Shown piece by piece: positions 11,160 to 23,289 of a stretch of DNA of 64,000 bases. The notes beneath the pieces were generated by a model that made no database searches, was not told the DNA's origin, and saw only the letters and a list, made by a program, of their open reading frames with translations. This stretch comes from Ophioderma brevispina (Eukaryota > Echinodermata > Ophiuroidea > Amphilepidida > Ophiodermatidae): NCBI GenBank assembly GCA_023653785.1, contig JAMKCH010007078.1, positions 1-64,000 of the forward strand. The letters run 5' to 3'. Position 1 is the first letter of the stretch; every line of letters starts with the position of its first letter. A program made the translations under genes and the position numbers.

Positions 11160-12250
11160 TGGGCGAACTCATTAAATAAGGACCCTATGAATCGGCTCCT
11201 GTATACATGCTAATTGGTTTTGTTGGGAGTAAGTAGAGGTTTTGGACTTGGCCACACCTGTCCTCCTGGACAACACAAGCGTGCAGAGAATACTAAAGAA
11301 TCGCCTGCAAAAATATTTGAAATGTTCAGGTGAACCAGGTGAATGCATTGTATTCTTCGCCTGCTTGGATGAGTCTGGAGGGAAACAAGATTCGTCCATT
11401 TCCTTCCGTGAAATGCTCTATTGCTCGTGTTAATTTTGCTAAGTTAGTAGATTTGAAAACAAAATCTGCCAAATGACATACAAAAGTAGTCCTGTCTTCA
11501 ATGTAGTTCTTTCTTTACACCCTTTTACTTTTGCATTTGTGATAAAGTTATTTTCAGTGCATTTTTGTGTGTAATTATTGAACAACACAATAGAATGCAA
11601 TAGAAAGGACTGAGTTTCCGATGCGTGTATTAATTCTTTTATTTGAATGTAATTTATTTTGGAGGGAAATTTGGATATTGACTATGATGTGCCGTAAGCA
11701 GCAGTGTAGTGGCTAGTATGTTAGCCCAGAGATAAAAATGGCACGGTAGTATGCAATTAGTAGTCTTTCATGTCTAAATGCTACTGGGAAACACGAAGTT
11801 ATAAAGCAGTGAGGGAGAGATTTGCTGCCAGGTATCCCAATGACGCAAATGTGAAACACCTAATCAATACCCATGGACTGAGTTCGTTTCTTTTTCAGCA
11901 AAACCACCACACCGTGTTTTACAGTCTAATATTGTGTGAGAGAGGAAGATCTTTGCTTTAAAAAAATAGTCAAAGAGTGTCGGTGTTCTTGATTCACCCT
12001 GTGGTGTAATTTGAAACCCATGCGTAAATAAAAATCACTTGTGTTCAGGGTCTATTTTAATCCGTTTAGAACAAAAGCCCATTTTCAGTGATTGTCGTAA
12101 AATTAATACAAATCCTTAACAAAACAGTCAAACCTTACCAAACCGCATGGATTAAAGACAACATATCGTTAATCTTATCCTCCGTAGGAGAAAATAATAA
12201 CCCGTGATTTTGTATTTTTTGATTTTTTAAAAATAAAATGGACGAGTGAT
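11160..12250. other. No recognised gene
   Basis: Two small plus-strand frames (11242-11433, 11770-11961) read with fewer AT-type codons than the surroundings but have no motif or repeat partner. I cannot call them genes. Confidence 0.35.
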
Positions 12251-13027
12251 GGGGAGCAACTTTTTTGGTACAGCCTGTACTACCGAAATAGGAAACTATG
12301 ATATTAAATTCTACAGTGTTATTCTTTATGTATTTAGTAAATTTATAAATATCAGAGTGCACGTCAAGAGTTGTGCACGTCATTCATCTGTTATTGTATT
12401 ATTTTAACACACCTGTTTCTGATTTAATTAACTTGGTTGTTATTTTGATGCAAATAATGCCCGGAAATAATGGCTTGCGAGATTAATTATGCAGAAATGC
12501 ACGTTGCACGCTGATTAAATAAATTAGTTTGAAAGCTATTTTTCTTGATTGGAAATATGTTAATTTATATTGTAACCATCAAATTCAAATGGTGTTAAGC
12601 TAATAAACGGTATGATCATTAATATATAAGGCAATGAATATTTTAAAACAAAATACATTTTTTTGGATATATGATACAATTGAGAAGAATATGTATGAGT
12701 TTCGAATCTCATATGAGTTTCGAAACTCTTGATTATATTTGTACTATAGGTTTACAACTTTTAAAGGCAAATAGAAATAAGAGTAAAGGAAAACATTTAA
12801 GCTTTGCCTCGCTTAATTTAATCACAATTTTATTTCTCAAATTTACCACGAGCTAACGTATTATTTCCTGTTATTTAGGCTTGAGATGCAGCAAATTAAT
12901 TCAAGAATATATTAGACGAAACTGCCTTCTTTGCTGCACGTTCTTCACTATGGCCCTCCGTTCCACGTCATGACTATAGAGATGGAAGTTCCACTGACAT
13001 TGTCAAAACTCCTAAGGGTGTAACGAG
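12251..13027. repeat. Direct duplication, copy 1 (777 bp)
   Basis: Matches 13169-13931 almost base for base, with a few substitutions and small indels. Runs from GGGGAGCAACTTTTT to AAGGGTGTAACGAG. It contains the palindrome GAGTTTCGAAACTC in both copies. No motif-bearing frame is present. Confidence 0.95.
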
Positions 13028-13168
13028 TATGGCAAGCCATAAAGGCCATAACGTATTGCCGCAACGCGTTGCGACATTTCAGCAACGCGTTGCGACATTT
13101 CGGCAACGCGTTGCAAGAAAGTAGCAACGCGTTGCGGCGTCGGCCAATTTTTTTTTTTTTTTTTTTTT
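13028..13168. repeat. Spacer with four copies of palindrome GCAACGCGTTGC at exact 21-bp spacing
   Basis: Perfect 12-bp palindromes start at 13061, 13082, 13103 and 13124. The first two units also share CGACATTTC. A T21 run closes the spacer (13148-13168) right against the second copy of the duplication. The palindromes are not present in the flanking duplicated arms. Confidence 0.95.
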
Positions 13169-13931
13169 GGGGAGCAACTTTTTGGGACAGCCTGTACTAC
13201 CGAAATAGGAAACTATGATATTAAATTCTACAGTGTTATTCTTTATGTATTATGTAAATTTATAAATATCAAGAGTTGTGCACGTCATTCATCTGTTATT
13301 GTATTATTTTAACACACCTGTTTCTGATTTAATTAACTTGGTTGTTATTTTGATGCAAATAATGCCCGGAAATAATGGCTTGCGAGATTAATTATGCAGA
13401 AAGGCACGTTGCACGCTGATTAAATAAAATAGTTTGAAAGCTATTTTTCTTGATTGGAAATATGTTAATTTATATTGTAACTATCAAATTCAAATGGTGT
13501 TAAGCTAATAAACGGTATGATCATTAATATATAAGGCAATGAATATTTTAAAACAAAATACATTTTTTGGATATATGATGCAATTGAGAAGAATATGTAT
13601 GAGTTTCGAATCTCATATGAGTTTCGAAACTCTTGATTATATTTGTACTATAGGTTTACAACTTTTAAAGGCAAATATAAATAAGAGTAAAGGAAAACAT
13701 TTAAGCTTTGCCTCGCTTAATTTAATCACAATTTTATTTCTCAAATTTACCAAGAGCTAACATATTATTTCCTGTTATTTAGGCTTGAGATGCAGCAAAT
13801 TAATTCAAGACTATATTAGACGAAACTGCCTTCTTTGCTGCACGTTCTTCACTATGGCCCTCCGTTCCACGTCATGACTATAGAGATGGAAGTTCCACTG
13901 ACATTGTAAAAACTCTTAAGGGTGTAACGAG
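13169..13931. repeat. Direct duplication, copy 2 (763 bp)
   Basis: See copy 1. It lacks a 10-15-bp stretch present near 12355. The ends do not have the TG...CA signature of LTRs, and the spacer is too short for an LTR element body. Confidence 0.95.
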
Positions 13932-14234
13932 AGATTTCAAGACACCCATATTTGTTGTCATATGTGATTTCTCGATAGATTTCTTTCCTTGTATTTCGAT
14001 ACAGATATGACATACAGCCAAAAATTCACTATTTTAATAATTGTTCTAGCTATCAATTATCATTAGACATTAAAATGTGTACTTTTATATACTTGTCATA
14101 TTGTTGTGATATTAACCCTTCAATATGATGTGTATTTAATTATTTTGGATTGTGTAATGCGGAAAACTGATTGAAATCTGAATTGAAACCATCCATGAGA
14201 ACCCACATTACGAAATCTATAATACATGTAGTAC

Positions 14235-14332
14235 CGAGCGGCGATACACGGCAAGCTTGTATCGCTACCTGATCGTTCTTCTACGAAGCCGCGATACACG
14301 GCTAGCTATTGTATCGCTACCCGATCAGTCCT
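14235..14332. repeat. Two tandem hairpins around GCGATACACGGC...GTATCGC
   Basis: GCGATACACGGCAAGCTTGTATCGC-like units occur twice about 55 bp apart, each able to pair GCGATACA with TGTATCGC, each followed by TACC(C/T)GATC. Confidence 0.7.
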
Positions 14333-14554
14333 CTTCTTTCTTTAAGTTAAGGGGAACAGCCGCGTAACGTAGTTTGTTCTTACGGTTTCTTCTTTCTGTA
14401 TTCTCAAAATTTGCGTCTTGGGTCACGTGAGTTCATTAAGGAGGCATTCTTTTTGAAAAAAAAAAGTGTTATCGTTCCACAAATGTGATGGGATGATGTT
14501 ATGACTCAGGTATATGATTTAGATATCTCCTCAGTCTATATCTTGTATTGTTCT

Positions 14555-15800
14555 GTTAGTCATTAACGGGGTCATTTCCGGCCTGATTTTAAAATATCTT
14601 TAAAAAACCTATCTGCATATGCAAGGTAGTACACTTATACGACTTGCAATTTAAAATATCATACAATTTAGTCGAGGTCATTAGGGGTCATTAACCCGCG
14701 TCCACTAAGGTTGTGCTACTACGTTCATGCCGGTGTAGAAGTAAAACCCCATTGTCCCGGCGTACTCAAGTCCGGGACATGGTGAACAATAGGGCAAACG
14801 ATTCAGTTCACTCGTTAACGCAACGTTAGTTTCACGCTTATTCCGTTATCGTCTATGTAGCCCCGACTATGGCTCCTACCGGACTATATCTGCTTTCACA
14901 CCGGTTTTCGTAATTAAGGGACAAACATCATCTTGTTTGGTATCAGTTTGAAGCTACATGTGTCCTTTCTTCAAATAAGTACAAACGTTTCAGTTTTAAC
15001 AATAATGACGTCGTAGTGACGTCATAACTGAGAGCTTATTTATACGTTATTTGTAAGCAAATCTCCAAAATCAAGGTTTTTTTTATTAAAAACGATTTTA
15101 AAAAAAAAAAGAAAAATTGGTATTTTATTTGGGAATGACGGGTACCAAAGTATGCATGCACATGTTATAACGCTACAAAAATAAGAAATAAATACAAATG
15201 TGTAGTATTTGGCTTACATAGCAGCTACGTATCAAAAGTACCATTTTTTTGGCATTTACCCACAGTAAAATATAGAAGGTGGCAACCACCCCTACCTTCC
15301 GATTTTGACTGGACACCCTGATCTCCCTGAAGGTGGTACCTCAATTTTTCTCGCAAAAATGACCGCAAAGGATTAACTTACATTACATAAAAGCCTTAGA
15401 TCATATTCGTTTTGCGTTTTTGTGCGACAAGGAATCATCCGTGGGGGGGGGGGGGACCACCCCTTGGTCGGAAAAGGGTTAAAGGTCAGTAAGGGGTCAA
15501 AGGCCACATTTTCAAAATGTCCCATTGAGCTGCAGTTTGTAAGAACTGGTTCTTATAACATTTTTGAGATTATTGAAGTCGTTAAGGGGTCATTAATGGG
15601 TCACTTCCGGTCTGAGCAAAATATCTTCAAAAATGGTATCTACAATATGCAAGGTTGTACATTGATGGAACTTGCACAGATGCATGTTAAAACACCATAC
15701 AAGTCTATGGGGGTCATTACAGGGTCATCGAGGGTCATTAGTGGTTCAAAGATCAAATTTTCCATAATGCTCCCATTGACTGAAATGATCCTCATAGTCC
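14555..15800 (+). repeat. Two copies of a GGTCATT-rich repeat (14555-14705; 15540-15790) with C/G homopolymers
   Basis: Both copies read GGGGTCATT, CACTTCCGGTCTGA or similar, AAAATATCTT, ATATGCAAGGT and a further GGTCATT series. The second is longer and is fully open on the plus strand (15422-15811), but the frame is not kept in the first copy, so it is not treated as coding. G13 lies at 15443-15455 and C15 at 15851-15865. A consensus CRE octamer TGACGTCA at 15017-15024 follows a partial one at 15006-15012. Confidence 0.6.
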
Positions 15801-16074
15801 CAAGTGTATAATCAGTGGTATTGACCTAGCGAGCTAGTATTGACCCTCCACCCCCCCCCCCCCCCTCCCCCGCCTTAGTCTATGTAACCCGAGCTCTAAC
15901 ACGTCGTAGCACGGGCGAAGCCCAGGGACTACGACCCCCGATATTGAGTGTCAAGTCAGAGTACCTCGGACTATGTAAACCCGTACACAAGGCATCTGAA
16001 AAGCCTACGCCTGGTCCGGCGCCCTTTCAACTTGTTGCACATGTCCGACAGTAATCTAGAAAAATAGTACCCGA

Positions 16075-16372
16075 ATCACTCCGTTTATAAACGAATTACT
16101 ATTACTTTATGGAACAATCTTCCCAAAAATATTCGTAATTTCCCAAATGTCAAAATGTTTTAAGAAGTTTTAAAAAACATACTTTCCCTAAGGATTAATA
16201 TTTTTAGTAAATTGTTTACTATTTCATTAGTGTTTTATATGTTAATATTTTCTTGTATTTTTTTGTATTTATGTACCTTGCTTATTTGTATGTTTCATTA
16301 TGTACAGCGCTTTGGTGTTACTTTGGAAAGGCCGTATAATTCCCTTTAGTATATTATTATTATTATTATTAC
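16075..16372 (+). mobile_element. LINE 3' end (5'-truncated) with ATT microsatellite tail
   Basis: At 16090-16160 the plus strand reads TLWNNLPKNIRNFPNVKMF, the wording seen at the C terminus of many CR1/L2/Jockey-type ORF2 proteins. A short 3' UTR follows with the usual TACAGCGCTTTGG phrase and an (ATT)n tail ending near 16372. Everything upstream of the last ~30 codons is missing, the usual result of incomplete reverse transcription. Clade is uncertain. Confidence 0.75.
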
Positions 16373-17833
16373 TATACCGTTCGCAAGTCAACACTGCACT
16401 GCTAACCGAATCTCCTCCCACATTAGAAATTGCTAAATCCGGAATCGCTTCACTGCGAGGCGTACCGATCATCTTGTTATTTTGGATTTCAAACAACTTG
16501 AGGCCGAAACCAATAAGCAGAGTAGCTTGTACTCATTGGATAAATGATGTCGCTTCATGCTGTCAATTATGAGTATAGCCGGAGCAATGAAACGGGTCTG
16601 GTGACCGGTCAGGTACGGTTTATTTTGCGTGTGTTCATGTACAAAGGTCACGCTTCATGAATAAATAATTAATCTCGCTCCCTACGTCTTGCATCGTATC
16701 TTTGATTGGCTATTAAAACTTGAATAATCATTGTCGCCCGTATATGGAAAAACAACACCCCTCGAGACTTTTTCCACAAATCGGAAAAAATTACAACAGG
16801 CCAAGACGCTTCGCTGAGCAGGAAAATTTGTCTGCACGTGCAGCGTCACTCGTCTTTTCAATTGCGTTACCGAATAACAATGAAGAACGTAGCACTGCAC
16901 TGGCATTGTCGGTTGGTGGGATTCTCAGCCGAGTTTGGATTTTAATAACAGTAATAGGCTATGATTTCAACAGTTTGCTAGTGGAATAATTCAAGCGAAG
17001 CGTCTTGACCAAGACTATGATCCTCATGACATTCTAAACATGCTGAGAATATTTTCGAGATCATTAAAGTTCGTTATAGGGGTCAATAAAGGAGTCAAAT
17101 GTCAATGTGTCTTCTGGCAATACTTCAAATTACCACTAGTGTGTTTAAACCGTTCTAGTTTCCTAATTATGACAAAACGAGAACAAAACTTTTTTCAGTT
17201 GCCAAAAAAAAATCATGTCATTCTACAGACTTGTCCTTCACTTTAAGCGATTCCTGCAAATGTCAGATACTTTTACTCTTTCGGGAGAATAACTGATAGT
17301 GTCTTTAAGCCGTTCTAGTTTCATAATAAAAATGTATTTGGCGCATTACCTTGATTTAAAAAGAATAGGCGGCCGGCAATGATTACATGCAAAATTCTCA
17401 CCTTATTGTAAAAGGTAAGATAGGTAAGCTAACTAATGCCCCTGAAAAGTTTATAAAGGTAAAGTCAAATTTTTTTTTTAAGATATGACCCCAGAAATCA
17501 AGTAACCTGCAGGATCCATTTTTCCAAATTGAGTAAACCACCAAATCCCCCTTTTTAAAGACAGGTACTGCAACAAATATTAACATATGAATGTTTTCAT
17601 TGGTAATAACAGCTAATAAACATGTATTTAAACACACTTATAAGATGGTATTAGGAACGTATGCTCAACAAACACCTCGTATTGTCCAAATAAGACAGCA
17701 CTGGATTAGAGCTAATCAATGATCATCAACTATGTAAATGCAGTTATTTGATTAAATAAAAGTTGTTCTGTGAGAAATTTGGGCATTAAAAATTATTAGA
17801 ATCAATATTGTATTTTGTCATTTCTGTCTTCAG
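16373..17833. other. No recognised gene
   Basis: AT-rich sequence with short frames on both strands. None carries a motif I recognise or has a partner copy in the window. Confidence 0.35.
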
Positions 17834-17863
17834 TCATTCATTCATCCATTCATTCATTCATTC
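17834..17863. repeat. (TCAT)n microsatellite
   Basis: About seven TCAT units with one interruption. Confidence 0.9.
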
Positions 17864-18344
17864 TTACTTCCATAAAAAACATACACAATAGACAACTTGG
17901 TGGAAGTAATAACAATATAAAATCAAACATACAAAACAAACTCCCCACACCTCACCCCCCCCTCTTCCCCTCCGCCGCTCCTTTTAATGGCGGCCGTGGT
18001 TGTGGTCGAAAGGCCAGTACGGCCAGATGTAACCACCACCGCCTGAAATTAAATTGTATCTTACATATTACACAAGGACAAAGAAACTACCACACAAGAA
18101 CACACAACTGACAAGTTCCAAACTCAATGATAGAAATAATTTACGTAATATCTATATTGCTTTGAAAGTTTTTATTTGAATTTTGATTTTTAAAATGATC
18201 ACTCAGGGTTTCCAAAAATATACACAGTATTATTATTATTCCCCAAGACTGTGGGCTGCTGTTCCAATTGATTTTATCACTGAATACATCTAGAGAGGGA
18301 TAGGAAGCCGGGACGGCCATGTCCAACATCATCGTTTTATACCA

Positions 18345-18565
18345 CCCTCACTACAGAAAAGTTTGACAAACCTTTTTAGCTAGTATGGACCCTCTAATCA
18401 ACGCTAAGTTAGGTAGTACACTAAAATTGTGGTGTCACTTTTTCCATAGGGGGCCAAGGTTAACAGGGGTCAAAAACTTTTAAAAGCTCCAACATGTTGA
18501 AATGTATGACACATGAACGTTCTTCTGTCATAGGGATGGCAAAAATGGAAGTTTGTGACTATAAG
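18345..18565 (+). repeat. Dispersed repeat family R2, copy 2
   Basis: Starts CACTACAGAAAAGTTTGAC and ends near CAAAAATGGAAGTTTGTG; matches 21262-21505 directly and 10925-11155 in reverse. Confidence 0.8.
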
Positions 18566-19440
18566 TGACTTGCCTTGACCTCTATATCCGCTACCCACTC
18601 TAAGACTTCTTGTCTCATATAAACCAATCAAAAAAAGTTTGGAATTTTTTTTCCATGACTTATTTTCTCATTTCATGAAAATTGTATTAACACTCTTTTG
18701 CATATCGTATCTGTACATGACACCAAATCCTAACAAGTGATTCCTTCATGGTTGAGTGACACTCATTTGAATACGGGGTAGGTCCTGGAAAAGAAGTCCA
18801 AATTTCAATACCTCAGTTTAAGAGTTACACAGGTTACACATGCTTAAGAGTATTGGGTTTGCTTTAATGAACGCGGGTCTTTGATAGGAAAAATGTCAAA
18901 GAGTGGTCAATCAGTATCTCATCATGTCGCGAGTATCAAATGTGCGGAAGGCTCGTGCCATGGGGCAAATTGATGCTGGCATAATCCCGAATCAAGTTGA
19001 ACCAATTTGGGGTAAGTCCTAGTGCAATCAACAAATGAAAACACAATTCCATGCAAACTGGGTAAAGGGAAGGTGTTACCCAGAAGCGGTTGTCCTCAGG
19101 CGACACACCCAATAAGACAAGTTTATTCCTTTCTGCTCTTCGGAATTGGAGATTGTCTTACAGAAATTTACAGGTACAGTTTATGGGGCAGTATTGACAC
19201 AAGACCAATCTGAGAGCAGGGTAAATTTGTCTAATACACCAGCATGAACAGCCCTTCACCATCAGGCCCGGTTTAAGGCTTGTTCGAACAACCGGGTAGC
19301 GGAATTCATGTTTTTCAGATGAATTGCAGATTTGGTCTTCGGAAGTTGGAACTTGAGAATGAAAGGGTTAAAAAAAAACGTCAGAAACCTGCCATCCGCA
19401 AATTCACAAATTGGGGAACATTTAACCTAATCCCTTAACA
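18566..19440. other. No recognised gene
   Basis: Unique-looking sequence of mixed composition, without motif-bearing frames. Confidence 0.35.
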
Positions 19441-20026
19441 CTTAAAAAAGCAATATTAGCACATTTTTTTAAAGAGCGCCCCCAATTTTTCAAAAATTTA
19501 GAGATTTTTATTTGGTTGGCATTGTAACATGCTAGTAAACTATAACCTTGAATGAGATAAGCTCGAAATGTCCATGTGTCACAAACGAAGGAATTTTGTA
19601 ATTAGAATAATTATTATAATATAGAATTCACCGTTCACGGCTGCTTGAAACGGCCTTCCAATGTGAAATAGCCGGGAAATAGCGACATGTACGGGTCTAT
19701 GCGCAGCCATTATTTGTTGTCTTGGTTCATCATTCACCAATTGGTTCACATCAGCAGGCAAGTCAGTTAGAGTTATTTTCTGAGGTGGCACTACGTTTCA
19801 AATCATGGGCGGACATAAACGTATCATTTCTAGCTCTGCCGTTAGTCCAATCTGGGATCCCAATTCTATTACAAAATCGCTTATTTTGTGATACATAACG
19901 CATTGTTTTAGCATTCTCGTTCGCAGGTATAGTGTCCTCCTAGTACAATTACCAACGTACCTCTGCAAAAATATCAATTTTGAAAATTGGGGGCGCTCTG
20001 AAAAAAATGTGCAATATTGCTTTAAG
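19441..20026. mobile_element. Inverted-repeat (MITE-like) element, ~586 bp
   Basis: The left arm CTTAAAAAAGCAATATTAGC... reaches AGAGCGCCCCCAATTTTTCA. The right arm (19974-20026) is its imperfect complement over about 55 bp, with weaker similarity for 40 bp more. The interior has no transposase motif. A target-site duplication is not clear (TTAACA versus TTGACC). Confidence 0.65.
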
Positions 20027-20199
20027 TTGACCGGTGGGGGGTTCCTAGGACCCCCAAACTTTTTTTCGCGCTGGCCCGCTGGATTTTTGCGCCGATTTTT
20101 TAATACTTGTCTGAATGTCTGACCTTTAAATGCGATTCTTTTCATATTCATACCAAATTCATAATCGGACCAGCCGTTAATGAGTTTAATTAGTGGGTA

Positions 20200-20790
20200 T
20201 GGGGTCTCATGGAACCCCCCTTGGGCACTAACGAAGTCATTTGAGAATAAATTTCAAAATAAGATAAGAAACCGAGAACCAAAGCAATTTTTTTTTGGCT
20301 GATAATAATTTCACCATACATGTAAGTAAACAATTATTAAGTAACAATAAACATAATTAAACCTTTATGTGCCTGAAAAACAAACAATTCACATCATGTA
20401 CGTTGCAACTCGTACCTGTACAAACTCTATGGGAAAATGACGTGTAGGGTGCCAACACCCTTAAAAAATACAGGACTCCCTGAAACTGCTGGTTTTGTGT
20501 TACATAAATAATTTGGGTCTCTAGAATAGATATCAACATAAAATAAGTTTTCAAAATGTTTGATGTAAGCCAAGGCTTCATTTGAATTTTCTGTCTTTTT
20601 GCCCAATTTTTCGCGTGTTTGAAACATGTTTTCCCCTAATTTTGCAACCCAAAATAACAAATCTCATTTTTAATTGCTGATTGGGGTTGTTTTATGGTCC
20701 CTCCTCCACATGTGTTTTAAAAAATTTCGTGCAAAAATCCCTTCAATCTCTTCGGGCAAAGTGGTTTTCCTTAGGGGTGAGTTCCCATGG
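20200..20790 (+). repeat. Dispersed repeat family R1, copy 2
   Basis: Partner of 6405-7185 without the MITE. A GGACCCC(A)CCCCC...GGCACCAACGG phrase like the R1 start recurs just after its end (near 20790-20815), so a further R1 unit may begin there. Confidence 0.75.
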
Positions 20791-21261
20791 ACCCCACCCC
20801 CCCCCGGCACCAACGGGAGTGAAACCCCTTGGTTACTTTTATTTCAGCCACCCTAAATGAGTTCATCAGTACTGAAATTTGTCACTTCTCTCTTTCAAAC
20901 CTACCAGTGTTCAAAGGAATGTCACTCAACAATGAAGTAATCAATACTACCATTTTGGTGTCATTGTCACGAGGAATAACTGAGCTTTTCACTTATATGC
21001 AATAGAGTGTAAATAAATTTCCAATTAAATAAGCAATACATGTCTGAAAAATTTCCAACTTTTGAGGAGTTTGTAAGCATAACCAATTACGAACATGGTA
21101 TCCATCTTCTGCACTAAAAAGTTAGACATTTTAACCAATAGTGTCGTCCACATGTACAAGGTAAAATAACCATAAGGATCCCTGAAGGACCTTTGACCTC
21201 CACATAAGTCCATTGTCTCAATAGTGGAGGAGCTAGGACCCAGGTCAACTCATCGTTTACG

Positions 21262-21505
21262 CGCCTCACTACAGAAAAAAGGTTTGACACCTCTGGTAGT
21301 TGTGTGAACCCGCTATATCAACGCTAGGTAGGTAGTACTCTCAAATTGTGGTGTCCACTTTTTTCAATAGGAATAGGGCCATTTAAGTTTACACAAGGGG
21401 TCAACTTTTAAAAAAATGCTCCAATCATGTTGAAATGTATGCCAATTGTCCGTCTAGTTATAAGGATTCTCAAAAATGTATAGTTTGTGCCTTCTATGAA
21501 CCAGT
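21262..21505 (+). repeat. Dispersed repeat family R2, copy 3
   Basis: Shares CACTACAGAAAAAAGGTTTG, ATATCAACGCTAGGTAGGTA, GTGGTGTCCACTTTTTTCAA and CATGTTGAAATGTATG with the other copies. Confidence 0.85.
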
Positions 21506-22389
21506 GTTTTGGCATTATAGGTATACTCAGACAACACACCCGAACCATGCTGCAATAAGGTTTTTTAATTATATCTGACGACCTAAATATTTGGGCGGTG
21601 TAAAGAAAACCGAGTGTCCCCCATAAGAGAGTGTCCTACTACCGATAGCAATTTGTATGGAATAAACCGTGACCTTGTAGACTAGGCCCATTTGGGTACA
21701 GAGCTGAAACAATTATGTGCATCCAGCACTCATGGAGAATACAAACACAGATGGGGTGGTATGACACGCGGGCACACTGACACTGGTATTTATGACACGT
21801 CGCCGGTTTCTAATTTCTTTGACTTTGAGAGTAACCTAAACCTTCATTATTAAAGTGCTAAAAGAATATAATAAAAAATATTGCAAACCTGGAACATTCC
21901 TGTAAGTTACAAGTACTAATATAACGTTATCAATTATATTGAAAACTAACATTCAATGTCTCACACTGCTACCCCGCTCTCTGTAGTAAACATACTCTTT
22001 ATTGACGTAGATTACGGTATTTGTAATATTTACTCAATATAAAAATCCAATTTTCGAAAGTAACATGTTGCCGGATATATTTCACATTAATTTCAGAAGG
22101 TATGAAATTTCTTTATTCTGTGATATTCTTAAAAAATTATACAGAGTGAGTCAAAAAACCTGGACCCTGATTGTGTGCGCCATTTTGCACCTTTAAGTAA
22201 CATATCTCTTAACAATGGTATAAATGGAAAGCTTATTTTATTAGCTTTAATATGCTACAAATATCATTGCCATCGTTTATTTATAGGTTAATATATATAC
22301 AGTCTTTTGAATCAAGTAGTCTGTTTTGTGTTCTGTCCATGGATTCACATTAAAATGAATGGCGATAACCCCGGAGACTGCAGCCACAA
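21506..22389. other. No recognised gene
   Basis: At 22141 the text ACAGAGTGAGTCAAAAAACC resembles phrases near 30935 and 36050 and could be a transposon end; no matching second end was found. Confidence 0.35.
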
Positions 22390-22760
22390 TACATACAAAT
22401 AAAACATAACATAATATTTATAACGCGCCTTTAGACACTTCAAGGCGCAGTACAAACTAAACGGCATAGAAAATAAGTCTACAGAAACAATTGAACACGA
22501 ACACACAAACTGAACACGACCATTATGAGAACAGGTAAGTTTCTAACCTCTGTTTAAAGACAGAAAGAGAGATGGTGCATCTCCTATAAAGATTGGAAGA
22601 GTGTTCCAAAGCCTTTAAGGCCTTATCACCAATGACTCTGTTAGCCATTGTCATCCATGATAAGACCAATGTTTCGCACAGTGTCTGCTAGTTTTATGAC
22701 GACTGTGTCAACTTTATGTGCCAGAATCGGTTTGGATAAGGTTGTTAAGTGAGCCGACAA
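22390..22760. repeat. Probable dispersed repeat (retroelement 3' region), weak call
   Basis: The phrases AACGCGCCTTTAGACACTTCAAGGCGCAG, split by indels, and GGAAGAGTGTTCCAAAGCCTT are of a kind I associate with repeated 3' regions of animal retroelements. There is no second copy in the window, so the call rests on recollection of style only. Confidence 0.3.
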
Positions 22761-22879
22761 CTATAACTTCAGTTTGATGCAATAGTTTTGACTTTTAAAC
22801 TCATCCTATCAAGCACCTAACTGGAGGTCTTCAATTTCACCTGGCCTATGTTCCATGCTTCCACTAGGAAAATAAGAAC

Positions 22880-23160
22880 TCCCCCCCCGGCGGGTGGCAC
22901 TCACATATGAAATGTATGTGTGTGTAAGACGGCCACTTCCAAACCCAGGGGCATTCGGTGACAGAGGACTCTAAAAATAGGGGTCTTTGAGTGAGAGACA
23001 GCCAAATTGCCCAAAATAGGCGATTTTTGGGTGACAAATTTGCAATTTTTTCTAAAAATTATGGTCCTGGGTGATTTTTTTTCAAAATACTCTGAAAAAT
23101 AGAAGTGTTTGGGTGATTTTGTTTCAACTTCCCCCAAAATAGGAGTCTTTGAGGGACAGT
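22880..23160. repeat. Degenerate ~40-bp minisatellite
   Basis: About five units of the form AAAAATAGGGGTCTTTGAGTGACA, each ending in GGGTGA-like or GGGACA-like text. A short AGT trinucleotide run follows. Confidence 0.6.
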
Positions 23161-23289
23161 AGCAGTAGTAGTAAAACCAAAGTTTTAAATCTGGTTTTGT
23201 ACCCGCTATCGTGGGTGGACGGATTCATCTCACATTCACAGCAATACTGCTGTTTGAAGATTTTATTGGAGCAAAGATAATTTCGTCTG

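Noticed and set aside
12690..12735. tRNA B-box-like GAGTTTCGAATCTC
   Set aside because: No A box, no acceptor stem; it is part of a repeated palindrome.
12251..13931. LTR retrotransposon with 0.77-kb LTRs
   Set aside because: Only 141 bp lie between the repeats, the ends are not TG...CA, and no primer-binding site or gag/pol is present.
15422..15811. 129-codon plus frame
   Set aside because: Part of a GGTCATT-rich repeat, frame not kept at 14555-14705, crosses a G13 run.
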